DNA of 64,000 nucleotides. Source: Muricea muricata (taxonomy: Eukaryota > Cnidaria > Anthozoa > Malacalcyonacea > Plexauridae). The first letter of the stretch is position 1. Every line of letters starts with the position of its first letter. The stretch is taken from positions 44,738,480 through 44,802,479 of the forward strand of contig OY979716.1 of NCBI GenBank assembly GCA_963855995.1. Reading direction: 5' to 3'. The notes under the pieces are model-generated. The model saw nothing but the letters and a program-made list of their open reading frames with translations, was not told the DNA's origin and searched no databases. Shown here piece by piece: positions 10,172 through 20,066 of this stretch. The position numbers and the translations under genes were made by a program.

Positions 10172-11908
10172 CTACAAATGTCCCGTAACGTGCGAACTAA
10201 CGTGGAACGATAGCCATCCAGGGATTGCATTAAGGGATTCCCAGCTCGAAGGGCATATGTCAAGCAGGGCTGTACAAACGTATGAAGCGCATCGATTTTT
10301 TGCCAGGGCGCCAGTAACGAGGCACCAAATGAGTTCAACATGTTTAATCAACTTCGGAACAATGTTGGGGAGGTCATCGATATTGTGGATGAGCCCGATT
10401 GGCACACCCAGATAGCGATATGGCTCTTTGTTCTCTAACACGGGAATATGTTGTCCTTGGATGAGGAAATCCTGCACTTCGACAAAAGTAGACCGCTGTT
10501 TCGTTCAGGTCAGGGAGAGCGATGCACACTTATCAGGATGGAAGGTGAAACCAACAACACGAGCCGCCTCCGAGGCAGCATCAAGCAAAGTCTGCAGGGC
10601 AGCCCTATTCCTGGCAACAATAGCCATCGGCATAAGCCAAACAGGAAAGGAGGGACCCATAGTGGACACATTGGCCGGTCTTCAGTTTGGTGGCGGCAGA
10701 CTTGGATGAGCTCGAAGGATGAGCTCGAAGGATGAGCTCGAAGGATGAGCTCGATACACAAATTGAACAGTATGAGGCTGAGCGGACAACCTTGCTTTAC
10801 CCCAGCACAAATGGGGATAGCCCGGGTTGCACCATCAGGTGTTTTAACCGTCGTAGTAGCTCCAGTATAGGCGTTCATGACCAACAACACAAGTTCTTTG
10901 GGAACGCCCTGGTGGCGAAGAGTATGTAATATGGCAGAATGAGGAACGCTACCAAAAGCATTCCTAATGTCCAACCACACCACACAGAGTTTCTTTTTGT
11001 TGCGACGAGCCTGGCCAACAAGGGACTTCAAGATGTAACTATGTTCATACCAGCCCTCAGTTGGCCCGGCACATTTTTCTCCAACGATAGAATACCAGCG
11101 TCAATAGCCCAACATGTGATCCTCTGTGATAAAATGCCCATCAATAGTTTGTACACGCAGGACATGAGAGCAATTGGGCGAAAATTACTGATATCAGCCG
11201 AGTCACCTTTTTTAGAAATAAGGACCGTAACAGCTTCTTTCCAAACTGCCGGAACATTCTGTGCACGGAGGCAGGTATTAAATATTAAGGTAAGGATTTT
11301 GCCCGATAGATCCACACGCTTGAGGCACCCGGAGCAGTATTCGCAGCCGAGCGAAGCTTCGCTGCAACCTCCGCTTCAGTGACTTCATTCTTCAAGTCGT
11401 GAGTGTTCTCAGCATCAACAGAATTGGGAACATCAGCTTTGAGGGCTTCAGCAAGGAGACTGGTGTTACATGGCTTATCACGAAGAATGCCCTCAAAGTA
11501 CGACTCAGCATCAGCAAGAGAGCCAGAATACTGGACCGCAGTGTCACACAATAACCGCCAAGCAGCACGTTTCTTGGAGTGCCGATACAGAACCTGGATA
11601 CGGCGAGCCTCAACAGGGTTGAACTGACGAAAACCACGGCCATGCGGGGGACAATGAGGTGGAGGCCGTGGAGGGTTAGACTTAGACTGGTTCAACGTGG
11701 GAGCCATTGGCTGGGATAACGAACGAGCAAAATCACGAGTTTCAACAGCGAAACGTTCACATAAAGTAGAAAACTCCTCCCAGGAGGTCCCACTACTGAA
11801 ACGGTCAGTCCACAAAGCACGGAACTCATTCAGTCTCTCAAGCTCAGCCGAAGGCATGAGCAAATCATGGGTGGTATCGTGATCGTCGAGCACATCATTC
11901 GCCGGCAT
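10172..11908 (-). pseudogene. Reverse transcriptase region of LINE R1, frameshifted
   Basis: The reading from 11908 carries the linker typical of R2-group elements (EARRIQVLYRHSKKRAAWR, near 11600). Next come RT blocks: DISNFRPIALMSCVYKLL (near 11190), WLDIRNAFGSVPHSAIL (near 10970), GVKQGCPLSLILFNLCIELIL (near 10820) and EPYRYLGVPIGL (near 10410). Frame changes occur near 11300, 11030, 10500 and 10350. A 13-base tandem repeat sits inside it at 10705-10755, close to where the catalytic YADD box should be, and I do not find an intact YADD. The equivalent box in R2el (AYADDLVNLA) is present near 25040. Confidence 0.7.
10705..10755. repeat. 13-bp tandem repeat in R1 RT
   Basis: Unit gatgagctcgaag, repeated 3 full times plus a partial unit. 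Because 13 is not a multiple of 3, each added unit shifts the reading frame, and the RT reading is indeed broken just beside it. Confidence 0.85.
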
Positions 11909-13330
11909 TGGAGGGGAATCCGAGGTGACAGGTGGAATCAGGCGGCATCAAGAGATGGATCACAACCCGGTGGGACCAAGGGAGCCAGCTCGGTAGCGGC
12001 ATTAACAACAGATGATGGATGGGAGGCATCTCGAGGCTGGCGAGGCTGAGGATGAGCCAACAAAGTGGACTTAGGTTTAGGCGGACAAGATGGTTGATCA
12101 AAGGTCACATCAATCGCACAATCCTCATTGCTCGGGTGGACATCGAAAGCACAGGGCGAAGGATCACAACGCAAGTCACCGTCGTCACTCAAAGATGAGG
12201 GGCGAGGTCGTAACTTGTGGAGAGTAGCCGAAATCCATCGCCGATGTCTCCAACAGGCGATCATACGACCAACCCTTCACAGTCAAATGGCACCGCTTCT
12301 CAAGCGGGATCGGAGGAGCAATCTCAGAACCAGCACGTTCCTCCACTGACACAACGATGATAGAACCACCAGTAGAATGGTTGACGGTGGAAGCAGAAGA
12401 CACTGGCAGGAGGTTTAGTTAATGGAGGGTGATAAGCGACAGGAAAAGTCTCATGTAGGACTTTCAAAGCAAACTGGCAATCTTTGTCGGTCTGTGGTTT
12501 CATTGCATTCAGCATAGGTGGAGTAGACGAAGATGCAACAGGGTGGGGGACAGGCACCGAGTATGGCGCAGAATAGTTAAATGGCGGAGTATCTTCCACA
12601 TCTGTAGATCGAACAGGAGAGGCCTGGTGAAGATTGTGACAGTCACCACTCAACTCATCCTTTAACAACACACACCGCCGATTTTGAGGAACACCATCCC
12701 ACACGACATGACGATCACCGTCATCAGAATTAACAAAGCAAACGCGCTTCATCTGCTCTAACTCAATACGTTTATCCTCCAAATAAGCTTTTTAAGGAGA
12801 AAAAAAGGGGTTAGGTGGTGGCAAGGGATGACACCACGTGCGATTAGCAGGCACCAACGACTGTCGCTGGGAGCAAGGATATTCAGGAGAGGAACCATGT
12901 GATTTCAATACTCAAGGAGCAGAAGGAGTGACAAACGTAGCAGGAGGAGGGGGGCCAGAAGGTTCAGACATAGATGAAGGGTTCGGCACAAATTAGGCCT
13001 TCACAGAAGGACAGTCAGCTGAAGACACAGGTGCCACAGGAGAATCATCCTCCCGATTAGACCAAGTTATTTCTGGCTCGCCGAAACCTGGAACAGCACC
13101 ACATATAATATCTTGACATCGATTCCGACCTCATGGTGGTCGACGAGGTGAGAAGTTTCGTTTTTTGAGCGTAGAGCGGTCCTTTGAGCAAACAGCATCA
13201 TGCACTCGACATGACCGATGCACAAGACTCCGGCCGCGAGGAAGTTTCTTCCAAGGAGGAGAGGCTGGAGCAGCTGAGGCAGGAGGAGGTGGTGGACGGC
13301 AAACACAAGGAGGCAACACAGGAGTATCTG

Positions 13331-14371
13331 TCAGCGGTGGAGGGGATCCCAACAGCAACATACGTTCGGAGGGAGAGTCACGGGGGAGACCGATAAGGGA
13401 GTGATGGGTGGAGACAAGGAGGGGCTTGTAGTGGGAGGAGGAGGGGTGGAAGGTTGACGTTGATCCAATGAGGGAACTGAGGGACCAGAAGGCAAGACAA
13501 CATCCCATTTAGGCTGCTCAGATGGATAGGGAGCAGAATAGTTCGAGGCAGGAGTACTCCCACAGGGCTCAGCAACAGAGTCTGCCACAAGAGAAGAGTC
13601 AGGAGATGGCACCGATGGGCTGGGCACATCCAATCTCTCAGATAGGGAAGCACAGACCAAACACGGCAAGGAGGGAGGGAGAGGAGAAGAAGTAGTTGGC
13701 GAGTCACAAAGCACACTAGAACCCAACAAAAAGACTTGTGATGATGACTGCGAGGGATCAACAAAAATGGGAGAAGGTGGAGAGGGGAGAACAACGTCGC
13801 ATGTGAGGGAGCCAGGTTGAGTGGAGGTAGATGGAGAAGTACCACAAACACTGGCCACATCTTGCGGAGAAGGCCAAAAGGGAAAGGGACGCAGGGGAAG
13901 AGGAACCACAACCGGGTGAAAAATCGGGGATGCTCTCTTCATCGTAAACATGTCCCAAAGCATCGATAAACGAGAGGGAGCCATCATCTGGGTTGATGTG
14001 GGGAGTTGGAGGGCAGTTGGAGGGCAGAATGGTTGTCCAGCACACCGATGAAGGGCATGAGATCGAGCGTGAATACGAATGTCCACGGGGTTGATGTGGG
14101 AGTCGCACCACTGGCAGTGGTACGACACACAGAGTTGATGGTATGGGTGACACTGGCGGAAATGGGCGGCCACGGAGTTGACATTTTTGCATCACTCGCA
14201 CATGAACAGGTAAAGTGGGCACTTCAAGGGTTGTTTGGAGAGGTTGACGTAATAGGTAAGGGACACACAAATTGGAGGGACCGAGTTGTCCATGTTCTTG
14301 CCTTCGTGGAATAATTGCTGGTGCCTGCCCAGAGTCTTGAAGGGACGCGAGCACAGGGTACAGGTGGGCAT
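13331..14371 (-). pseudogene. Zinc-finger N-terminus of LINE R1
   Basis: The likely start ATG is at 14371-14369 (MPTCTLCSRPF). Two C2H2-type fingers can be read: C-x2-C...H-x4-H starting CTLCSRPFKTLGRHQQLFH, and CQWCDSHINPVDIRIHARSH. An in-frame TGA lies between them (about 14185). A Pro/Ser-rich low-complexity linker follows to 13331, where the frame closes. Down to 11908 only fragments in mixed frames remain. In R2-type LINEs the N-terminal fingers bind target DNA. Confidence 0.65.
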
Positions 14372-15307
14372 TGTCTAAATGGCAACAAATACATGCAAGA
14401 AATAGGTTAAGAAACCAAAAACTGGTCTAAACCAGCCAGAAACGGTGGAAAACCAAGTTCTGAGCCCGCAAACACTCACGAGCTAAAACCCGGTCATCGG
14501 TTATGCATGGAAAAATACAGGCAAAGACCAGATCCCGGTAATATAAGAAAATCAGTGTACTCACAGAATAATTCAGGAAAATATAACTAGTAGCAACGGA
14601 GAAATTGCCCAAAAGCCAGTTAAACAATATCCAGTAAAGTGGAAACACCACAGACTTTCCAGTATAGTAATATATACAAATAAAATGCCCAAAAAAAGGC
14701 ACTAAATGCCGTCCAAATGCCGCAAAAGCGGTAGCAGCAGCTGAGAAGGAACCAAACAAGAATATATATTAATAAATATGTACAAAGTGCCGTCCAGAAC
14801 ATCAGAAAACGAACGTGAAAATTCAAACTGTTGTTGCCAGGCAACACTAAAAATGGCACGACCAACCAGGGTAAAACTCCGTAGGGGGCAAGATACTAGT
14901 ACTAGGAACCACCTGGCCAAAAATATAAATGAGCGATAGCGTACTTGAGCCAAAAACTGGCCCCAAAGATGGCCACCGAATTTCGTTGATCGGCACAAAA
15001 TTCAAACTTGAATTATAGTGTCAAAATCGCATGGCTGGCATCCAAATTAAATACACAATATAATATAGAGAAAATACATCCAGAATAAAAATAAAACCAC
15101 GATAAAACCAACCAGAACCAAAAATATAACAATCAAAATATGGCGACCAGGAGCGATGTAATACGGAAATAAAATCAACCAAAAATCATGGAAATAATAG
15201 GAGCCAACCAAATATAAATATAACCAAAAGAGTCTTGACACTTTTATCTTTATTTTGATAGGTGATGGGCCTGTAGGGATCAAGTGCAGCACTGTAACAG
15301 CGATTAA

Positions 15308-16770
15308 CCCTTTGCCTACCTCCATAAGAATCCAATGCAGTCTAAATGTCATCTTTTGTGTTATAGACACATGGAGGGTGAAATTAAATATATGGAAAAA
15401 AATTCTGATAATTCTTCTGAGAAATTTAGTACGTGGGACTCCTTAGTCCAATAGTTTCAATGTAGGTGAAACTATTGGTACAGCAAGGTCTTGGTCAGCT
15501 TTCCAATAGTGTGATAGTGATGGCAGTTCGTGGTATCCCATAATGAAATTGATTGCAAGAAAACCATAAAACTCTTCGTGACTCAGAGGAGGGAAATTTC
15601 TTTCTCTCTGATTAGCATACAGGTTTGTTTGAAATAGGATATTGTCAACCACATCTGTATCAATGTACTTCAAGAAAACATCAAATGGAGTAATCTTTTC
15701 AAAGTGTTCAACTTTTGGCCCTAAAACACAGAAAGTACAAAAAATATTTGTATGTGAATAATATGTAATACTAGGTTCAGGGAAAACATTTCTGTCTGTA
15801 GGTCAAAATTATGAGTCTGTGTCTGTTGTTCGACTTTTTTCCATCCACGGACTGCAATTTGAATCAATGACTTAATTTGTTGAGCAGATTGTTTCTCTTT
15901 GCTTTTACAGGCAGGAAGTTGTGGTGGCATAGTTTGAAGATGTCTGATCTGCTGAGGTGATGGTTGAGATAAGCCAATTTCAGCGATATATTTCTCTAAA
16001 TATTCAACTTGTGCAATTGCAGATTCCTTTTTAGAATCTTTAGCATCAGGTGATCTTAGTTTCCCCTTAGGATTATCACTGGTTCTTGTAGTTTTAGTCT
16101 GGTTGGTAGTTGATTCTACAGGTACAGCTGGTTCGACCACTTCCATGCTATTTCCATCTTCAATCTCTTCATTGGCATCAATTTCAGGTGGAACATAGTC
16201 ATCATCATCATCATGCTCCGAAGACTCTTCACTTGTATTATCATAATCACTAGGAATATCCTCTAATATGTTTAATAACCTCATAGGTACCATATCTTTT
16301 CGATAGACGTCTTTCCATAGTGAAAAACTATCTGCAATATCAGTGATTGAAATTAATATCAACTTTCCAAGTTTGCCTGAAATATGCCTGTCGGGACAAA
16401 AATGTCCCGCTCAGAAATCACGAATTTTTGCAACATTTACATAAACTTGAACAAAAACATTGATATAAATGTTCTTTCAAATTACTTCAACACAAATAAA
16501 AAATCCCGACTTCTACAGAAAAGTATGAGAAACGATAAAAGCAAATGAAATCTCACCTTGAATTCCACAAATCAACAAAGCATGGATGCCATATTAAAAT
16601 TTGATCAGGTCAAAGCTGAGCCCACAAAATGTTGTGTTCAGGAACACAAAATTACCCGCTATTATCCCACATTGTCCTGGATGATTATTAATTGTCCTAA
16701 CATACACCTTCAGGTAAGCAAACCATGTGTTTGGCTGAAGGACTTTAAAGTCCCGTTGGTAGACAAAGGG
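15308..16770 (-). mobile_element. piggyBac-family DNA transposon, deleted copy
   Basis: The ends are inverted repeats reading ccctttgcctacc (15308) and, reversed, ccctttgtctacc (16770). They are flanked by TTAA on both sides (15304-15307 and 16771-16774), the piggyBac target. Inside, on the minus strand, are parts of a PGBD-type transposase. The right end has the subterminal palindrome ggactttaaagtcc. The element is only about 1.46 kb and lacks the catalytic core, so it is non-autonomous. It sits inside a U2-like remnant between R3 and R1. Confidence 0.8.
15443..16362 (-). pseudogene. piggyBac transposase N-terminal part, truncated
   Basis: The first part (16362-15721) is an acidic, low-complexity N-terminus with a DDDDDYVPPEID run, usual for PGBD proteins. 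The second part (about 15720-15443) holds the start of the DDE_Tnp_1_7 domain (GFLAINFIMGYHELPSLSHYW). The two parts are separated by text ending ttctgtgttttag, a good 3' splice site, so an intron is likely. The protein reading stops at 15443, before the catalytic aspartates. Confidence 0.7.
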
Positions 16771-16793
16771 TTAAGCTGATAAAAACAGAGTTT
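16771..16793 (-). pseudogene. U2 snRNA-like scrap beside piggyBac
   Basis: The minus strand reads tctgtttttatcagctta, resembling U2 nt 39-56 (one change). It directly follows aagaaac, the same join as at 8612/8613. The TTAA at the end of this scrap became the piggyBac target. The continuation on the other side of piggyBac (below 15304) is too diverged to be sure. Confidence 0.45.
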
Positions 16794-16983
16794 CTTATTT
16801 TTTAATTTCGAAGGTGATGGAGTCCATCTTATGCTTGCTGTAATTGGGGCAGGGTGGATCAGACTCATGTTAATATTGCCGTAAGTCCTAAGCTACGGCT
16901 GGAAGATAATACCTAATTGTTATAATGAAGATTTATAAAAGTATGCGCGTGCCTAGTGCACTGTGTAAAGACCTAATGAAGGA

Positions 16984-17007
16984 GGGGCTATGCCGAAGTA
17001 TAGCCCC
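16984..17007 (-). other. 8-bp stem hairpin in 3' UTR of R3
   Basis: Stem ggggctat / atagcccc, 8 bp, with an 8-base loop that on the minus strand reads acttcggc, holding a C(TTCG)G core. This is a stable RNA fold if transcribed. Structured 3' UTRs are used by R2-type proteins to pick their RNA. That role is inference here. Confidence 0.6.
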
Positions 17008-17074
17008 AAAGAGCCTAGTACTCTTCATCAAACTCGTAGTTTGATTCGTCATCGTAGATGGTTTCGTTATCTGG

Positions 17075-17566
17075 TTACACTTCCAGGTGGTCGTCTTCGA
17101 CGTGGAGGAAGGTGTCAATGCCAGGACGATAAACGAGGTGGTTGAGGTCGTCTTTGGGTTGGAACTTGAAGTATTTCAAGGTGGCGGAGGAGAGATTATG
17201 GGTCAACGTACTGAGGTCAGCGTGGTATCTTTCAGTTTTTTTATAATCGTCCAGTGTTGACAGTAGTAGTTGGCCAATGAGGTAGGTGATGGTGGAGCCA
17301 TTATGCCCAGGGTCAGGATTATCGATAGGATGTGAGGTGAGAAACAGGGCAGATTGCGTCTGGAGTGCTTCGGGTGGTATGCCAATGTTTTTGGCTTGTT
17401 GATGGCAAGAAGTCGAACGGAGCTTCATAAGGTGAGGTGGTAGTTCTTGGCAGGATAGCAAATGGGAAATAGTAGTGGTGTCATCATGGTCTGATTCGTG
17501 GCAGAGACGGCAGTTGCATTTGGGGAAGGGCGGTGGATTGTAGCTGGTGGTGGCATCGCGATTCAT
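17075..17566 (-). CDS. Uncharacterised ORF with CCHC-like cluster (R3)
   Basis: The reading is open upstream of the ATG at 17566 to a stop near 17655, which directly follows a pyrimidine-rich tract ending ttgtttag, so it could be an exon. A Lys-rich stretch precedes a possible zinc site, C-x2-C-x11-H-x4-C (CRLCHESDHDDTTTISHLLSC). This spacing recalls the CCHC motif before RLE domains, but no PD-D signature follows. The C-terminus has YRPGIDTFLHVEDDHLEV and then a TAA. Beyond it an acidic tail stays open for about 19 codons, so the stop may be secondary. I do not recognise the family. Confidence 0.4.
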   Translation of the reverse strand: MNRDATTSYNPPPFPKCNCRLCHESDHDDTTTISHLLSCQELPPHLMKLRSTSCHQQAKNIGIPPEALQTQSALFLTSHPIDNPDPGHNGSTITYLIGQLLLSTLDDYKKTERYHADLSTLTHNLSSATLKYFKFQPKDDLNHLVYRPGIDTFLHVEDDHLEV

Positions 17567-17842
17567 TGTTTGGCTGGTTGAGATTTTGCCCTTCTTCTTC
17601 CTGGTTTTGTTATTAGTGGTAATGGATTTGGAGGGACATGATTTCTTGGGGACCTAAACAAACAAAGCTTGGGTGCCGGTGGTGGTCGTGGTAGGAGGGA
17701 GTGGAGTTACTTGCGTGGTGGTGTCTGAGGTAGGAGGTGTTGCAGGCTGGCAGGTGATTCAGGTGGACACCAGTCACTCGGTTGAGGTGCAGGCATCTTT
17801 TGGGGTTTTTATCATAACATTAGATGTTTGAACACCAACAGT

Positions 17843-18337
17843 TCAGGAAAGGGCTTCAGGTTCAGTGGTCTGTGTGGCTGCTTCAAGGGAGAGTTCAACA
17901 GGGATGGGAAAGGAAACTGGCGAGGCAACAGACATGGTGGGCGAAGCTGGTGGCGAGGAGTAACCAGAGTCGTTGAGGGTTGGAGAGACAGGAGCAGGAG
18001 AGACGGGAGCAGGAGAGACGGGAGCAGGAGCAGTGGTGGTTGTCCAGGTCAAGTAGCAGCAGAGGAGGTTGTTGACTTGTTCCAAGGACCAAGGGGCGAT
18101 AGCGGTCAGCAGTTTAGCAAACTTGTTTGGGGGTTGTCCGGTATTCAGAGTCCGTTTCAGTTCTAAGTTCACTTCGGTTAAATCTTGGGAGAGTTTCCAC
18201 GACAAAGGTGGGCCATATCCGAGTTGTTCAACGGTGATGGACAACATTGTAAACAGCAGAGAAACTGGCAGTCCTAGGATGCCCGGTTTGCACGCGCATG
18301 CCCAGTTTCGGGCCGGTGTGGCCTTCGGGTCAAGCAC
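17843..18337 (-). CDS. Uncharacterised Ser/Pro-rich ORF (R3)
   Basis: Minus-strand ORF of 164 codons. The first 90 residues are mixed, including a hydrophobic stretch (GILGLPVSLLFTMLSI) and a helical-looking segment. They are followed by a repeated APVSP unit (three copies from an 18-bp tandem repeat at about 17985-18030) and a Ser/Thr/Pro tail. A short upstream ATG reading (about 18402) ends at a TGA just before it. No domain is recognised. It may be ORF1 of R3 or random open frame. Confidence 0.3.
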   Translation of the reverse strand: MLDPKATPARNWACACKPGILGLPVSLLFTMLSITVEQLGYGPPLSWKLSQDLTEVNLELKRTLNTGQPPNKFAKLLTAIAPWSLEQVNNLLCCYLTWTTTTAPAPVSPAPVSPAPVSPTLNDSGYSSPPASPTMSVASPVSFPIPVELSLEAATQTTEPEALS

Positions 18338-18477
18338 ACTCCCTTTGAGAGTAAGCCAGCCAAGAGTTCAGATCGTTTAAATCTTCCAGCGTCTTCTTCA
18401 TCTTCGGAGGTCCTGCCTTGTTCTTCCTCAGTTGGTGTGCTGCCTCGTCTTTCGTCCCCGATGGTCTTCTAGGTTTG

Positions 18478-18551
18478 TCAACTGTCTTCGGATAGTCCAC
18501 CAATTAAAAGCTGATAAGAGCAGATTTCTTATCTTTGGCCGAAACATTCAT
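18478..18551 (-). pseudogene. Diverged U2 snRNA-like segment
   Basis: The minus strand reads tttcggcc...aagataagaa, then atctgctcttatcagctt, then ttaattggtggactatccgaagaca. These follow U2 in order: 5' stem text tctcggcc, then tctgttcttatcagttt, then ctctatccgaggaca. The gtgtagta of the branch-point region is missing. It lies between the 3' UTR of R2el and R3. The match is patchy; it needs a formal alignment. Confidence 0.45.
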
Positions 18552-18885
18552 ATCTATTTCTTTTCGTGTTGTTAATAATTTTTTGCATGCGCATTGGTTG
18601 AAATCGGTATATGTTTGCCCGATTGGCTTCCTAGAATTTATCCTATCATGCATAGTGAATGACAGAGGGACGTGGGGTCAGGATCCATTGAAAGCCTGAC
18701 ATCACGTTCATATCATTCCTAGCTAAGTAAATGTAAAAATTACGTTATAAATCATAAATAGTGCGTGGGGTAGGCAAAATTAAAAATTGGTGTAAAGGAG
18801 CGCTTGTCCACTAGTCGAAGAAATCATGTGTAAGGTGGAAAAAACTTGAGGTTGAAAATATAAATTTGTCTAGGGTCACAAAGAA

Positions 18886-19887
18886 TTAAGGGCAGACATT
18901 ATCGCAGCCGAGGTACTGACGATAGATGTCTGTGGAACCTTGTATTACGTCAGAGCAACACAATTTCCTAAAAAGATTCCTATAGCATGGCGACATATTG
19001 AGTGCAGAGAGAACGCGCTCATTCGAAGGATGCCACGAGCCAAGAGCACCGATGGCGAAACCAAATACAGAGCACGTTTTGTTCAGCGACTCAAAGTGGG
19101 TTTTTAAATGTTCATACTCAACTTCTTTGCGTGCAACGGCTTCCCCAAGGGCCTCCTTGCCATTGTCAAAGGGACAGCAGACATCAATAATGGTCACATG
19201 GTTTTGATCGTCAATGACAATGTCGGGACGGACGGTTGAGCCACTGTCATGAACAGTTTGGTCGGTGGTGATGGAACCGGAATGAATGGCAGCAGTCAAG
19301 CGGTCAACAACTTTGTTGTGTCGGGTGGTAATGGCAGTCATGTTGGTTGGACAATGGCAGAGGACATGGGGGAGGGTTTCGTGGGCTTCGCAGTGGCAGC
19401 AGGTGGGATCAGCATCAGACCATTGATTCTTTGTGGCGTTTGTGGGTATGCAGTTGAGACGGGCTCGGTGTATGAAATGCCAGTCTCTGAAGCGAATATT
19501 GAGTCCGGTGTAATGCCACGAAGAAGCGTTGGCAAAGCGGTCAGTTGTAAGAGCTCGTGGGGTCTTGCCTTGATCGTGTAGATCAGTCAGTCTGGTGGTG
19601 TCGGGGGAGAGGTTGTGCAGAAAACGGCAGGCATCTTTTGCGAGCACGGGTTCGTCATAGTTCGGGACAGTGATGGTCGCAGGGCCATCGTCCGGGACAG
19701 AGAGGGTGACTGGGAGCGATTTGGTAGCTTGTCTGGTTTGTGTCCATAGGGATCCAGTTCCAGATTGGATTTGGTCAAGGCGTCGGTCGGGGGTATTGGA
19801 AAGAAAGCTTGAGATGAGAGCAGGAGTGGGTTCAGCTTGAGCAGCAAAACAGACGGATTGATGTAGCTCATGTTTGGCGATGGCCGT
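18886..19887 (-). pseudogene. RLE endonuclease C-terminus of LINE R2el
   Basis: One uninterrupted reading of about 330 codons from the Gypsy junction to the stop at 18886. It has EPTPALISSFLSNTPDRRLDQ (shared with R1), then the CCHC motif CCHCEAHETLPHVLCHC (near 19390), the RLE core RPDIVIDDQNHVTIIDVCCPF (near 19220) and K-x3-Y (KEVEYEH). All catalytic positions of the PD-D...K type are present. It is separated from its RT by the Gypsy insertion, so it cannot be made as part of the normal protein. Confidence 0.75.
19883..19887. repeat. Target site duplication GCCGT, left
   Basis: gccgt here and at 24445-24449 flank the Gypsy element exactly. A 5-bp duplication is usual for this order. Confidence 0.9.
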
Positions 19888-20048
19888 TGTAGTGATCGCT
19901 AGATCACTAGAACTCATGCCCCCGCACGGACAGAAATCGGGAGTTCGCAAAGCGGGTGTAATGGTAGTATACGTTTTAGATACGTTGGGAATAGAGTTAG
20001 ACTATGAAATAAAACACATAAAACTTATACGAAATCGCATTCATAACA
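19888..20048 (+). repeat. 5' LTR of Gypsy element
   Basis: 161 bp, starts tgtagtgatcgctagatcac and ends cattcataaca. It differs from the 3' LTR at two positions (gggagttc versus gggggttc, and gcgggtgt versus gcggatgt). The inner palindrome gtgatcgctagatcac lies near the start. Promoter elements are not obvious. Confidence 0.95.
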
Positions 20049-20049
20049 T

Positions 20050-20066
20050 TGGCGACGAGGATGGCT
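20050..20066 (+). other. Candidate primer-binding site
   Basis: tggcgacgaggatggct begins one base after the LTR. TGG is the complement of a tRNA CCA end and the position is right. The tRNA cannot be named without a tRNA set. Confidence 0.6.

Larger units (their letters stand above)
8613..15250 (-). mobile_element. R2-group LINE with restriction-like endonuclease, copy R1
   Basis: A minus-strand non-LTR retrotransposon with one long ORF: N-terminal C2H2 fingers, reverse transcriptase, CCHC motif and RLE nuclease (14371 to 8927). It has a 5' leader to about 15250 and a 3' UTR of about 310 bases. The 3' UTR ends exactly where U2 text starts (taagaac|tctgttctt, 8613/8612). Zinc fingers plus a C-terminal RLE are typical of the R2/NeSL/Utopia-type lineages, and insertion in U2 genes is the known habit of Utopia. 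Utopia membership is an inference here. Many frameshifts show that it is dead. Confidence 0.75.
16794..18477 (-). mobile_element. Unclassified element R3 (two ORFs, 3' end at U2-like text)
   Basis: A minus-strand stretch between two U2-like scraps. Its 3' end (ccatcaccttcgaa...taagaaac before tctg) resembles the 3' end of R1 (ccatcactttgaa...taagaac before tctg), so it may be a divergent or non-autonomous relative. It holds two ORFs (18337-17843 and 17566-17075) that I do not recognise. The 3' UTR holds a perfect hairpin at 16984-17007. No RT or clear nuclease core is seen. Confidence 0.4.

Noticed and set aside
13331-13911. Pro/Ser-rich ORFs as independent genes
   Set aside because: They are the low-complexity linker of LINE R1 read in two frames.
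15230-15303. Further U2 text on the left side of piggyBac
   Set aside because: Pieces such as gatcaagtg and aaagataaaagtgtca recall U2 but in conflicting orders and strands.
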